Shown in pieces: positions 53,413-62,600 of a DNA stretch of 64,000 bases; position 1 is the stretch's first letter; every line of letters starts with the position of its first letter. Under the pieces are notes generated by a model that saw only the letters and a list, made by a program, of their open reading frames with translations, did no database searches and had not been told where the DNA came from. The translations under genes were made by a program, and so were the position numbers. The DNA comes from Bacteroidota bacterium. Lineage in GTDB: Bacteria; Bacteroidota; Bacteroidia; NS11-12g; UBA955. The stretch covers positions 496,001 through 560,000 of the forward strand of contig JAIYAW010000009.1 of NCBI GenBank assembly GCA_027488835.1. Reading direction: 5' to 3'.

Positions 53413-54346
53413 ACTCGATAAAATCATCCGGATTCGCTATAATTCTACAATTCGGCGGCGTTTTTAAATCTTTTCGTTTTGTAACCTGACCTCCGGTTAA
53501 ACAAATTGTGGTTGTTGGCCATTTCCTTGTAATGGTATTGATGTACACTTGAATAGGCATACTACTATTGGCATTTGTAATGGCACAAAACAGCACATCT
53601 GGCTTATGCACCTTGAACATTTGATCTAAATCATCAATTGGAGTAGATGAGCCGATGTAAATTACCATGTGCCCACGTGATTTTAGTATGTAGGAAGCGA
53701 ATAACAAACTCAACTCATGATTTTCACCGTTGGGCAAGAACAAAATAAATTTTTTGGCATTTGGCAACAAAGGAGTTGTAATCTGATCTATTGCAGAATA
53801 CATTCTTTGCTTGATGAGATTGGTTATGAAATGTTCATGGGCAATATTTGTTGATCCACTTAACCACAGTATCCCAACATGTTGAAGCAAAGGAAATATA
53901 ATTCGACCTGTAGTTTCCTCAATTCCCAGCTTTAATATGTTAATCGAAAGAACTTTAATAAACTCTTTTTCATCAAAGGCAAACATTGCCGCTGTGAGTG
54001 CTTGAATTTGACTTTGGTAGGTGGAATTACTTTCAGAAATAGTTAACGTACGGCGTTGTACTTCTTCACGTGACATTTCAGCAATTTTGCTAATTTTATG
54101 ACCATGTGAATTTAATAAAGCGACATTCATCATGTATTTCAAATCGTCCTCCTCGTAATATCGAATGTTTGTATCGGTACGCTTAGGAACCAACATACCA
54201 TAGCGTTGTTCCCAAATTCTGAGGGTGAAAGCTTTGATTCCAGTAATATTTTCTACATCTTTTATGAAGTACTTATCTCTAAAATCTCTTTTAGATTTTA
54301 GAGTCGTCCGACTTTTTTTCGTTTCGATTGTTATATTGTCGTTCAT
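53381..54346 (-). CDS. MerR-family regulator with cobalamin-binding domain
   Basis: 321 residues. A MerR winged helix at about 27-95 (YFIKDVENITGIKAFTLRIWEQRYG) is followed by a four-helix B12-cap region (about 115-195) and a Rossmann-like B12-binding domain (about 200-310). NGENHELSLLF in this domain matches the E/D-x-H-x-x-G motif that supplies the lower cobalamin ligand, with Ser replacing Gly. CarH/LitR proteins of this build are light sensors that de-repress photoprotective genes. The divergent epimerase-photolyase pair beginning 5 nt away makes the same role likely here. Confidence 0.87.
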   Translation of the reverse strand: MNDNITIETKKSRTTLKSKRDFRDKYFIKDVENITGIKAFTLRIWEQRYGMLVPKRTDTNIRYYEEDDLKYMMNVALLNSHGHKISKIAEMSREEVQRRTLTISESNSTYQSQIQALTAAMFAFDEKEFIKVLSINILKLGIEETTGRIIFPLLQHVGILWLSGSTNIAHEHFITNLIKQRMYSAIDQITTPLLPNAKKFILFLPNGENHELSLLFASYILKSRGHMVIYIGSSTPIDDLDQMFKVHKPDVLFCAITNANSSMPIQVYINTITRKWPTTTICLTGGQVTKRKDLKTPPNCRIIANPDDFIEFISKLNSQID

Positions 54347-54351
54347 AAGTT

Positions 54352-55275
54352 ATGAAAATAGTTATTTGTGGTAGTTCCGGTCTAATTGGCAAAGTGCTAA
54401 TTAATGAGTTAAAAAAGCGAAATCATTCAATTGTTCCGTTGATTCACGAGAGTAACAATCAAAGTGACAAAAAAGATTTTACTTGGAACATTTTTTCCAA
54501 AAAAATTGATATTCAAGCGTTTTCAGATGCTGATTGCGTTGTGAATTTGGCAGGAAGTAACATCGCTCAACAATGGTCAAAGAAGAATAAAGAAAGTATT
54601 TACCATTCGCGAATTGATGGAAATAATTTATTATTTGAAACTTTACAAAAATTACCTTCAAAACCAAAGCGCTTCATTTCGGCTTCAGGTATTGGTTATT
54701 ACAACGACCCTCTGCTTGAAAAAACAGACGAATCAGGGAGTCATGGTTCTGGTTTTTTGGCAGATGTATGCATCGATTGGGAAAAATCAGCTCAGCAAAT
54801 AAATACACTCGGTATTGAAACAAGCATTGTTCGAACTGGATTGGTGCTTGCCAATGAAGGTGGAGTCTATCCCGTAATTGCAAAATTTAAAAAAATTGGC
54901 TTGATTCCTACAACTGGAAGTTCAAAAAATATGTGGAGCTGGATCCATGTTATCGATTTGGTAAACATGTATGTTCAGCTTATTGAAGGAACGCTACCCC
55001 AAGGAGTTTACAACGGAGTTTCACCTAATTGTTGCTCCCAAGGCGAAATTGCCAAACGTATTATTTCCGAAATGAAAAATGCCCACAAATTGGCATTAAA
55101 TTTAAATTTCACACCCAACGTCCCTCAATTTGTTTTAAAACTGATTATGGGAGAACAAAGCATATTAGCCCTAACCAATCAAAATATTTACCCAGCTGCA
55201 GCATTAAATAACGGTTTCGTTTTCCATTACGAAAATATTGAAAAAGCCATTCATCAATTGATTCATGAAAAATAA
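54352..55275 (+). CDS. TIGR01777-family epimerase-like protein
   Basis: 307 residues. An NAD(P)-binding Rossmann fold (CGSSGLIGKVLINEL) is followed by NLAGSNIAQQWSKKNKESIYHSRI and SASGIGYY, typical of the SDR-related TIGR01777/YfcH group. WSWIHVIDLVNMYVQLI and a C-terminal DUF1731-like segment follow. The reaction is unknown. It begins 5 nt from the divergent MerR start and overlaps the photolyase gene by 11 nt, so the two are co-expressed. Confidence 0.9.
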   Translation: MKIVICGSSGLIGKVLINELKKRNHSIVPLIHESNNQSDKKDFTWNIFSKKIDIQAFSDADCVVNLAGSNIAQQWSKKNKESIYHSRIDGNNLLFETLQKLPSKPKRFISASGIGYYNDPLLEKTDESGSHGSGFLADVCIDWEKSAQQINTLGIETSIVRTGLVLANEGGVYPVIAKFKKIGLIPTTGSSKNMWSWIHVIDLVNMYVQLIEGTLPQGVYNGVSPNCCSQGEIAKRIISEMKNAHKLALNLNFTPNVPQFVLKLIMGEQSILALTNQNIYPAAALNNGFVFHYENIEKAIHQLIHEK

Positions 55276-56590
55276 ATTTGTGTATTTTTGGTTTCGGAGG
55301 GACTTAAGAGTTGCCGACAATCATGGTTTTTACCAAGCATTAATGAGTGGTTACGCGGTAAAGCCTATCTTTATTTTTGACACTATAATTTTAGATAGAC
55401 TTACTGACAAATGCGACGCTAGATTGCAATTCATTCACAATCAAATTTCTATTTTGAAGGATATTTTCAATGGGAAATCAAGTGAATACCCAAATTTACA
55501 GAGCGACATTGAAGTTTGGCATGGCAATCCCATTGATGTTTGGAAAGAGATTCTGAACACCAACGAAGTTGAAGGAATATACACCAATACCGATTATGAG
55601 CCATCTGCCATTGAGCGCGATGCGAATATTGCAAATCTTTGTGCAGAATTGAATTGCAGTTTTTCCAGTTTCAAAGACCAAGTAGTCTTTGAAAAAAGTG
55701 AAGTTACAAAGGACGATGGATTACCTTACACGGTATTTACCCCTTACATGAAAAAGTGGAAAGCCCGATATTTGGAGTATCCCCCAACAAATTATCCCTC
55801 AGAAAAAAACCTAGACAAATTGGCAAACTTTACCTATGGCGAAATGCCAAGTTTGAAAGATTTGGGATTTTCTCCTTCACCAATAGAAATACCATCATCA
55901 ATTGTGGAGCAAGGCAGAATTAAAAATTACGAACAAACCCGCGACATTCCTTCGGTGTTAGGAACCAGTAGGTTAAGTGTGCATTTGAGGTTTGGAACCA
56001 TTAGTGTAAGAGAAAAAGTGAGTAAAGGTTTCAAACTGAGTGATAAATGGGTTAACGAATTGATTTGGAGGGAATTTTACATGCAAATTTTGTATCACTT
56101 CCCAAGGGTTATAAAGGAATCGTTTAAAACGCAATACGATAGAATCCAATGGATCAACAACGAAAGCGATTTCGAAAACTGGAAAGCGGGAACAACGGGT
56201 TATCCCATTGTTGATGCGGGAATGAGGGAATTGAATGCAACAGGTTTCATGCACAACAGGGTTCGTATGATTGTTGCGAGTTTCTTAACCAAACATTTGC
56301 TCATTGATTGGCGTTGGGGAGAATCGTACTTTGCCGATAAACTACTGGATTTTGAACTTGCGAGCAATAACGGTGGTTGGCAATGGGCATCAGGAAGCGG
56401 CGTTGATGCTGCACCCTATTTTAGGGTATTCAATCCTACCCTACAAACCCAAAAATTTGATTCAGAATTCAAATACATCAAACAATGGGTGCCTGAATAC
56501 GGCACCAAAGATTACCCTCAACCCATTGTTGAGCATGGTTTTGCCAGGGACCGGTGTTTGGCAGTTTATAAGGAAGCTTTGAACCGGTAA
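55265..56590 (+). CDS. phr: Deoxyribodipyrimidine photolyase (cryptochrome/photolyase family)
   Basis: 441 residues. Uses blue light and FAD to split pyrimidine dimers. The N-terminal antenna domain begins YFWFRRDLRVADNHGF. The C-terminal FAD domain carries WREFYMQILYHFPRV, GYPIVDAGMRELNATGFMHN and ELASNNGGWQWASGSGVDAA, the latter containing the FAD-contacting residues. Length is normal. Co-transcription with the epimerase gene and divergence from a B12-type MerR fit light-induced expression. Confidence 0.95.
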   Translation: MKNKFVYFWFRRDLRVADNHGFYQALMSGYAVKPIFIFDTIILDRLTDKCDARLQFIHNQISILKDIFNGKSSEYPNLQSDIEVWHGNPIDVWKEILNTNEVEGIYTNTDYEPSAIERDANIANLCAELNCSFSSFKDQVVFEKSEVTKDDGLPYTVFTPYMKKWKARYLEYPPTNYPSEKNLDKLANFTYGEMPSLKDLGFSPSPIEIPSSIVEQGRIKNYEQTRDIPSVLGTSRLSVHLRFGTISVREKVSKGFKLSDKWVNELIWREFYMQILYHFPRVIKESFKTQYDRIQWINNESDFENWKAGTTGYPIVDAGMRELNATGFMHNRVRMIVASFLTKHLLIDWRWGESYFADKLLDFELASNNGGWQWASGSGVDAAPYFRVFNPTLQTQKFDSEFKYIKQWVPEYGTKDYPQPIVEHGFARDRCLAVYKEALNR

Positions 56591-56630
56591 GGTTTATAAT
56601 GGTTTATGAGCGTTTATAAAGGTTTAGACT
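56591..56630 (+). repeat. 10-bp repeat array, locus D
   Basis: GGTTTATAAT, GGTTTATGAG, CGTTTATAAA and GGTTTAGACT follow the phr stop codon without a gap. A looser set of GCTTCTAAA-like units continues to about 56690. Confidence 0.8.
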
Positions 56631-56699
56631 CAACTGCGTAGCGTCTAAATGCTTCGCAAAGCTTCTAAAATCACGAAATGCTTCTAAACCCTAAAACCT

Positions 56700-56715
56700 C
56701 CCGAAAGCTTTCGGG
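56700..56715 (-). terminator. Palindrome after prfB, possible terminator
   Basis: CCCGAAAGCTTTCGGG is a perfect 16-bp palindrome 5 bp after the prfB stop. The T run that follows on the minus strand is short and interrupted, so termination may be weak. Confidence 0.45.
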
Positions 56716-56720
56716 TTAAA

Positions 56721-57813
56721 CTATTTACCTGGTTTGAGAGCCAACAAATAACTCTTAATGAATGGCCACAAATCTCCGTCCATTACGTTTTGAACGTTGC
56801 TTGTTTCCGTTTCAGTTCTAACGTCTTTAATGAGTTTGTATGGATGGAAAACGTAGTTTCTAATTTGAGAACCCCATTCGTTTTTCATTTTCCCAGATTC
56901 AATTTCTTCGCGGGCAGCATTTCTTTTTTGAACTTCCAATTCATACAAACGGCTTTTCAGCATTTGCATGGCTCGTTCTCTGTTACCTAACTGACTTCTA
57001 TCTACCTGACAAACAACCACAATACCGGAAGGTATATGTGTTAACTGAACTTTGGTTTCAACCTTATTTACGTTTTGTCCTCCAGCACCACCACTTCGCG
57101 AGGTATGAAGTTCAACATCGTTGGGTTTGATTTCAATTTCGATGGTATCATCAACAAGAGGATAAACATATACACTTGCAAAAGAAGTATGTCGGCGTGC
57201 GCTACTATCGAAAGGAGAAATACGCACCATGCGGTGTACGCCGTTTTCGCCTTTTAAATAGCCGAAAGCGAATTCTCCACCTGTAAATTCTAATGAAATA
57301 CTTTTTATACCAGCAACGTCACCATCGGTTCTATCGAGTTCATTGACTTTAAAGCCATTTTTCTCACCCCACATGATGTACATGCGCGACAAAATTTGTG
57401 CCCAGTCACAACTTTCAGTTCCACCGGCACCTGCATTAATTTCGAGTACACATCCTAAGTGATCTTCTTCACTTTGGAGCATATTTTTAAACTCCAAATT
57501 TTCAATGGCTTCAACTGATTTGGCAAATTGCTCATCAACTTCGGCTGCCGTACTTTCGCCAATTTCTTGGAATTCAACAAGAATTTCAAGGTCATCGAGC
57601 AACGCTTGAACTTTGGCAAAGCCATCTGTCCAAACTTTTTTATCTTTAATTTTCCTTAGGTGGGCTTCAGCTTTTTTCGGATCGTTCCAAAAGCTAGGAT
57701 CTAAGGTTTGTTCCTCTTCGTCTGCAATCTCTGCTAGTTTTCTATCGAGGTCAAAGATACCTCCTCAAAGCCTCTGCACGGCCTTTTATATCTTTATGCT
57801 GTTCTGCATTCAT
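56721..57813 (-). CDS. prfB: Peptide chain release factor 2, with programmed +1 frameshift
   Basis: The gene is read in two frames. Frame 1 runs from the ATG at 57813 for 20 codons to an in-frame TGA at 57753-57751. After a +1 shift at CTT-TGA-C the second frame continues to 56721, giving about 363 residues, the normal RF2 length. The join reads ...RRYL then [13 protein letters not shown]2 hallmarks are the stop-codon reader SPF (in [12 protein letters not shown]) and the catalytic GGQ (in [10 protein letters not shown]). The frameshift senses RF2 level, because slow TGA decoding favours shifting. It is a single gene convergent with phr. Confidence 0.96.
57750..57765 (-). promoter_or_regulatory. 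prfB programmed frameshift site
   Basis: On the minus strand: an internal Shine-Dalgarno AGGAGG (57765-57760), TAT, then the slippery CTT-TGA-C (57756-57750). Spacing and sequence match the classical autoregulatory prfB element. Confidence 0.95.
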
Positions 57814-57980
57814 GGTGCAAAGGTAAGGAAAATTAATAAAAAGGTTATAATCTAATCGTAGTAATCAATAGGAAAACTTACATTTCCTGAGGGACAAACT
57901 GAATTTCTGTGACAAATCCAACTTCAGACACTCACTAAAAAATAGCCCCAGCAATCACCCAAAAGAAATTCTGGCCACAT

Positions 57981-58496
57981 TTACCAAATAAATGTAACAA
58001 TGGGCTTGGAATGTGTCAATTGTTCGCTTTTTCTTACATCATTGCGCTTGCAATGCACAATATGTATTTGACTTGGAATATTTTCAAACAACATTTCGTT
58101 GTTCACAGCAATTTGTTTTGCATTTTTTGTAGGTTTTGAACCTGCATGCTCTAAATAAATCCATGTTGCTTCCTCTTCTACTTCCCAACCAAGCATATTA
58201 TATTCGACAGCCTTAAACTTTCCATTTTTATCTAGGATTTTTAATGTAAAATGCTTTTTCACATATTTGTTCAGCGCCAATTTGTTAACTTCATTTTGAG
58301 CTGTAGATTGAAATTTAACTGACTCAGATTTGTAAATAGCCTCTTGAATATCGTCGGTGAATACTTTTATACTCACGCCAATTTTTCCAGATTTGCTATT
58401 CCATGCAATTTCTGTGACTCCCACAAAAAATGGATGCACGAACGACATTGTCGTTAAAATCAAAATACAAAGCAGCCATTTATTGAAGTTTTTCAA
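57981..58496 (-). CDS. DUF6702 family protein
   Basis: 171 residues with a signal peptide (ILILTTMSFVHPF). The N-terminal FVGVTEIAWN and later VSIKVFTDDIQEAI are the landmarks of this Bacteroidota family, as is YLEHAGSKPTK-like sequence before the end. Periplasmic; function unknown. It is divergent from the HupE gene, a neighbour also seen in related genomes, and both may serve the M1 peptidase operon. Confidence 0.85.
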   Translation of the reverse strand: MKNFNKWLLCILILTTMSFVHPFFVGVTEIAWNSKSGKIGVSIKVFTDDIQEAIYKSESVKFQSTAQNEVNKLALNKYVKKHFTLKILDKNGKFKAVEYNMLGWEVEEEATWIYLEHAGSKPTKNAKQIAVNNEMLFENIPSQIHIVHCKRNDVRKSEQLTHSKPIVTFIW

Positions 58497-58545
58497 TTTT
58501 TAAATTATTTAGAATTAAATTGCGTTCCCACAAATTTAAACAAAG

Positions 58546-59229
58546 ATGTCAGACTTTTTGCTTTGGTTTCAACTTGGATTAAATCACATCACCGATTTAC
58601 AAGGTTACGACCATATGCTTTTCTTACTTGTAACAACTTGCGTCTTTGTTTTGAGGGATTTTAGAAAGGTGTTAATCCTTGTTACAGGATTTACGCTAGG
58701 CCACACAATCACATTGGCATTAAGTACGTTAAACATCATTTCACTCAATTCAAATATCATTGAATTGTCCATTGCAATAACCATTTATATTGCTGCAGTT
58801 TATCAAATTCTACAATTGAAATTTAAATCCGAAAAGCTTTCGCTGAAATTTGAGTTTGCAGTAATTTCATTGTTTGGCTTGATTCATGGACTCGGCTTTT
58901 CGAATATGTTAAAGTCAATGTTAGGATCCGAAGAGAATATTATCTTGCCATTGTTCTATTTTAATTTGGGAATTGAAGCAGGACAAATATTGATAGTTTG
59001 TTTGATTTTGACAATGAATACGCTCATTATCAATAAATTGAAATTGAATCGAATAATATATATCGCCATCCTCTCTGTGATTGTGTTGATCATCAGCGGA
59101 AATATGATCAAAAACAGGTTTCGAATTTGTACAAAACCGGAAAATAAAACTACCCAAATCCCTCAAAAAGAATCTATTTTTGTAACCTATACAATCAAAT
59201 CATACATTGAAAATATATCAAATGCGTAA
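58546..59229 (+). CDS. HupE/UreJ-family membrane protein
   Basis: 227 residues with about six membrane helices. GLNHITDLQGYDHMLFLLV carries the conserved His/Asp cluster, and TGFTLGHTITLALS and FGLIHGLGFSNML supply further conserved histidines, suggesting metal handling. Relatives transport nickel or cobalt, but no nickel enzyme genes are nearby. Its 3' end overlaps the M1 peptidase start by 8 nt. Confidence 0.85.
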   Translation: MSDFLLWFQLGLNHITDLQGYDHMLFLLVTTCVFVLRDFRKVLILVTGFTLGHTITLALSTLNIISLNSNIIELSIAITIYIAAVYQILQLKFKSEKLSLKFEFAVISLFGLIHGLGFSNMLKSMLGSEENIILPLFYFNLGIEAGQILIVCLILTMNTLIINKLKLNRIIYIAILSVIVLIISGNMIKNRFRICTKPENKTTQIPQKESIFVTYTIKSYIENISNA

Positions 59230-61780
59230 ACTTATATTTATCCTTTCCATTGCATTCAATACTGCGGTATTTGGACAAAATTTAAAAAACAATCCTACAT
59301 CAAATCATGGAAACAAATTTGAACAATTAGGCACCATTTTGCCCGATGGAAATCAATACAGAACTTCTTCCGGTGCGCCTGGAAAAGAATATTGGCAGCA
59401 AAAAGCCAATTACAAAATTACGGCTTATTTGAATGAAAACACCCGATATCTTCATGGATATGAGGAAATTACATACATTAACAATTCTCCTGATAACCTA
59501 ACCTATATTTGGTTGCAACTCGATGAAAACGAGCACAATCCCAATGGAGAAAGCAATTACTTTAACGAGAGCAACAAGTCAAATCCCAGCAATCCGGGTG
59601 AATTAGACAACCTAGATGTGAAAAAGAAATTGGATGGTTATGGCATGCAAATTTTAGAAGTAACCGACATGGCTGGAAAAGCGTTGACTTACACTATCAA
59701 TAACACCATGATGCGCATTGATTTAAAACAAACCTTGATATCGAAATTAAGTGTTTCTTTTAAAGTAAAATGGACATATAAAATTCCAGAGAAAAAACGC
59801 ATTGGCGGTCGCGGTGGATATGAATTCTTTGAAAAAGACGGCAGTGATTTATTCACCATTTCACAATGGTACCCAAGAATGTGTGTTTATTCAGACTACC
59901 AAGGTTGGAACCACAAACAGTTTACGGGTCGCGGTGAATTCTCATTGGTATTCGGAGATTTCGATGTAACCATGATTACCCCCAAAGACCACATCGTGGC
60001 CTCCACAGGCGAATGTCAGAATTACAGCAGTGTTTTGACTGCAGAGCAAATAAAACGTTGGCAAGAAGCACAAAATTGTGCAAATCCTAAAATGGTGGTA
60101 ACACTTGAAGAAGCGGTTCAAAGCGAAAAAAATCCACAACGCGTAAAAGATGAACTTACTTCAGATGTATTTTTACAGCGTTATCTTTCTTACGAACCAA
60201 TTAAACAAGCTGCAATCAGTGGTGGTTGGATGCAAAAATTCCCAGAGTTCATGAAACAACTTTCAAATGTGAAAACTTGGAAATATCAGGCCAAAAACGT
60301 GAGAGATTTTGCTTGGGGTAGTTCTCGTAAATTTACTTGGGATGCCATGCCAGTTACCGTTGAAGGTAAGAAAATCATGTGTATGAGTTATTACCCTAAA
60401 GAATCTTACTATTTATATAGCAAATACTCAACAAAGGTTGTTGCGCATACTATTAAAACATATTCAAAATACACGATTCCTTACGCCTACCCTGTTGCAA
60501 TTAGCGTTGAAGCAGCAAGTGGCATGGAATATCCTATGATTTGTTTCAACTATGGCCGTACCGAAGATGATGGCACTTATACTTCTGGAACCAAATACGG
60601 AATGATCGGTGTAATTATTCACGAGGTTGGACATAATTTCTTCCCTATGATCATCAACAGCGACGAAAGAAACTGGAGTTGGATGGATGAAGGATTGAAC
60701 ACTTTTGTGCAGTTTTTAACTGAACAAGAGTTCGATAACAATTATCCCTCAAGAAGAGGACCAGCCCACAAAATTGTAGATTACATGAAATTGCCAAAAG
60801 ATCGCTTGGAACCAATTATGACAAACTCTGAGGAGATCATTGAATTTGGACCAAACGCTTATGCAAAGCCAGCAACAGCTTTAAACATTTTGAGGGAAAC
60901 GGTAATGGGTCGAGAATTGTTTGACTATGCCTTCAAAGAATATTGTCGTCGTTGGGCCTATAAACACCCTTCGCCTTCCGATTTATTTAGAACCATGGAA
61001 GATGCTTCAGGCGTCGATTTAGATTGGTTTTGGAGAGCTTGGTTTTACGACATTGAACCTGTAGATATTTCTTTAGATTCGGTTACAGCATACAAGGTTT
61101 ATGCGCCGAACCCAGTACCAGAAAAAATAGATACAATTAGAAGAGGTCAATATTCAAAAACCATTGGAGCACCTGTTGTTCCAAATATGAAATCATCTAA
61201 AAATGCACCTTCGGTAAAAACTACAGGAGAATATTTGCACGTTTCAAGATTGAGAAACAAAGCAAGCGGAATGAAATTCGCCGTTGATACTGACACTACT
61301 TTGAGAGACTTTTATTTCTACTACGATGAAGAAAAAGATACTTTTGAGGGATGGAAAACAAAGAGAGATTTGGACCCAAGTGTGCCAAGAGTAATCAACA
61401 GATACCGCAATTTTGATGTGGTTCCAACCGACGATGCCAAGAAATACGAAAATCGTTATTACTATGAATTGACATTGAAAAATTTAGGCGGCGCAGTAAC
61501 TCCAGTTATCGTTCAATGGACGTTCACCGATGGAACCACTGAAGTTGATTATATAAATGCCTATATCTGGCGTAAAAACGAGAATCGCATTACCAAGAAT
61601 TTCGTAAAAGACAAAGAAGTAAAGAGCATATTGGTTGACCCATTCAAAGAAACCGCCGACATTGACGAAAGCAACAATGTTTGGCCTAAAGGCGATAACA
61701 TTCCTGTTTCAAGAATTGAGTTATTCAAAGCCAAAGAAGGCAAAGAAATTCCGAACCCAATGCAAAGAGCTAAGAAATAA
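59222..61780 (+). CDS. M1-family zinc metallopeptidase
   Basis: 852 residues from the ATG at 59222, with a signal peptide ending near FGQ. The zinc site is HEVGH (467-471) with E490 18 residues after the second His, in WMDEGLNTF. An M1-type N-terminal beta domain precedes (about 60-260). The GAMEN-type motif is seen as AASGMEYP, the exopeptidase substrate-binding segment. The C-terminal part (about 640-852) is not helical HEAT-like but beta-rich. Likely periplasmic aminopeptidase; substrate unknown. Confidence 0.9.
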   Translation: MRKLIFILSIAFNTAVFGQNLKNNPTSNHGNKFEQLGTILPDGNQYRTSSGAPGKEYWQQKANYKITAYLNENTRYLHGYEEITYINNSPDNLTYIWLQLDENEHNPNGESNYFNESNKSNPSNPGELDNLDVKKKLDGYGMQILEVTDMAGKALTYTINNTMMRIDLKQTLISKLSVSFKVKWTYKIPEKKRIGGRGGYEFFEKDGSDLFTISQWYPRMCVYSDYQGWNHKQFTGRGEFSLVFGDFDVTMITPKDHIVASTGECQNYSSVLTAEQIKRWQEAQNCANPKMVVTLEEAVQSEKNPQRVKDELTSDVFLQRYLSYEPIKQAAISGGWMQKFPEFMKQLSNVKTWKYQAKNVRDFAWGSSRKFTWDAMPVTVEGKKIMCMSYYPKESYYLYSKYSTKVVAHTIKTYSKYTIPYAYPVAISVEAASGMEYPMICFNYGRTEDDGTYTSGTKYGMIGVIIHEVGHNFFPMIINSDERNWSWMDEGLNTFVQFLTEQEFDNNYPSRRGPAHKIVDYMKLPKDRLEPIMTNSEEIIEFGPNAYAKPATALNILRETVMGRELFDYAFKEYCRRWAYKHPSPSDLFRTMEDASGVDLDWFWRAWFYDIEPVDISLDSVTAYKVYAPNPVPEKIDTIRRGQYSKTIGAPVVPNMKSSKNAPSVKTTGEYLHVSRLRNKASGMKFAVDTDTTLRDFYFYYDEEKDTFEGWKTKRDLDPSVPRVINRYRNFDVVPTDDAKKYENRYYYELTLKNLGGAVTPVIVQWTFTDGTTEVDYINAYIWRKNENRITKNFVKDKEVKSILVDPFKETADIDESNNVWPKGDNIPVSRIELFKAKEGKEIPNPMQRAKK

Positions 61781-61801
61781 GCTCAAAAAATATTGATTAA
61801 A

Positions 61802-61831
61802 AAAGAAAGGGAGCAATTGCTCCCTTTCTTT
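61802..61831. terminator. Bidirectional terminator between convergent genes
   Basis: AAAGAAAGGGAGCAA and its exact complement TTGCTCCCTTTCTTT form a 30-bp perfect palindrome with A and T flanks. It serves the M1 peptidase gene and the minus-strand omega-amidase gene. Confidence 0.9.
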
Positions 61832-61844
61832 TTGTTTAAATGTA

Positions 61845-62600
61845 TTATAAAGCACGATCCTTTAAAAAAGGAAACCTTTCTCTGAATTGCTGCATTGGGA
61901 ATTTTTCAATTACGGCATGCACCATTTTTTCTATATTTTCAATGGGTTCAACGCGGTGTTCACCAGAGAAATCAATAAGCTGAGAATGTCCAGCGTGCTT
62001 GATTCCGTTTCCATCGTCACCTACCCTATTTACACCCAACACATAACATTGGTTTTCTATGGCCCTTGCCAAAAGCAATGTATTCCAAGCCTTCATTCGG
62101 GCAGCAGGCCAATTTGCAACAAATAACATTAAATCGGCATCCGCTGATTTTCTTATCCATTCAGGAAACCGTAAGTCGTAACAAATAAACGGAGCAATTT
62201 TCCAACCGTTAAATTCAAATGTTCCACATTCATTTCCTGCCGTGTAGTGGTCATTTTCATGTCCATAAGAAAACAAATGCTTCTTGTTGTATTGAAAAAC
62301 AATTTCTCCATTGTAAACCGCCAAAAAGCGGTTGTAAAATTGACGGTTTTCAGAAATTGCCAAACTACCACAAATCATCTTGTTTGCACTGGCTAATTTC
62401 ATCCAATCAAGCGCTTCGCCATCCATTGTTTGGGCATGTTCCTCAGGGTTCATGGTAAATCCTGTGGCGAACATTTCTGGCAAGACCACCAAGCTACCTT
62501 CGTGCGCCTGTTGAATCAACCAATTCAATCGATTCAAGTTGGCATTAGAACTTTCCCAAATTAAATTGGTTTGTAAAAAATAGATATCTAAAGATTGCAT
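61845..62600 (-). CDS. Nitrilase-family amidohydrolase, likely omega-amidase
   Basis: 251 residues from the ATG at 62600; the longer frame to 62648 would run further into the aminotransferase gene. The Glu-Lys-Cys triad is in LPEMFATGF, YNKKHLFSYG and PFICYDLRFPEW. These features match YafV-like omega-amidases, which hydrolyse alpha-ketoglutaramate or ketosuccinamate. It overlaps the aminotransferase gene by 13 nt. The pair forms the transamination-plus-omega-amidase route that makes glutamine-dependent transamination irreversible. Confidence 0.85.
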   Translation of the reverse strand: MQSLDIYFLQTNLIWESSNANLNRLNWLIQQAHEGSLVVLPEMFATGFTMNPEEHAQTMDGEALDWMKLASANKMICGSLAISENRQFYNRFLAVYNGEIVFQYNKKHLFSYGHENDHYTAGNECGTFEFNGWKIAPFICYDLRFPEWIRKSADADLMLFVANWPAARMKAWNTLLLARAIENQCYVLGVNRVGDDGNGIKHAGHSQLIDFSGEHRVEPIENIEKMVHAVIEKFPMQQFRERFPFLKDRAL

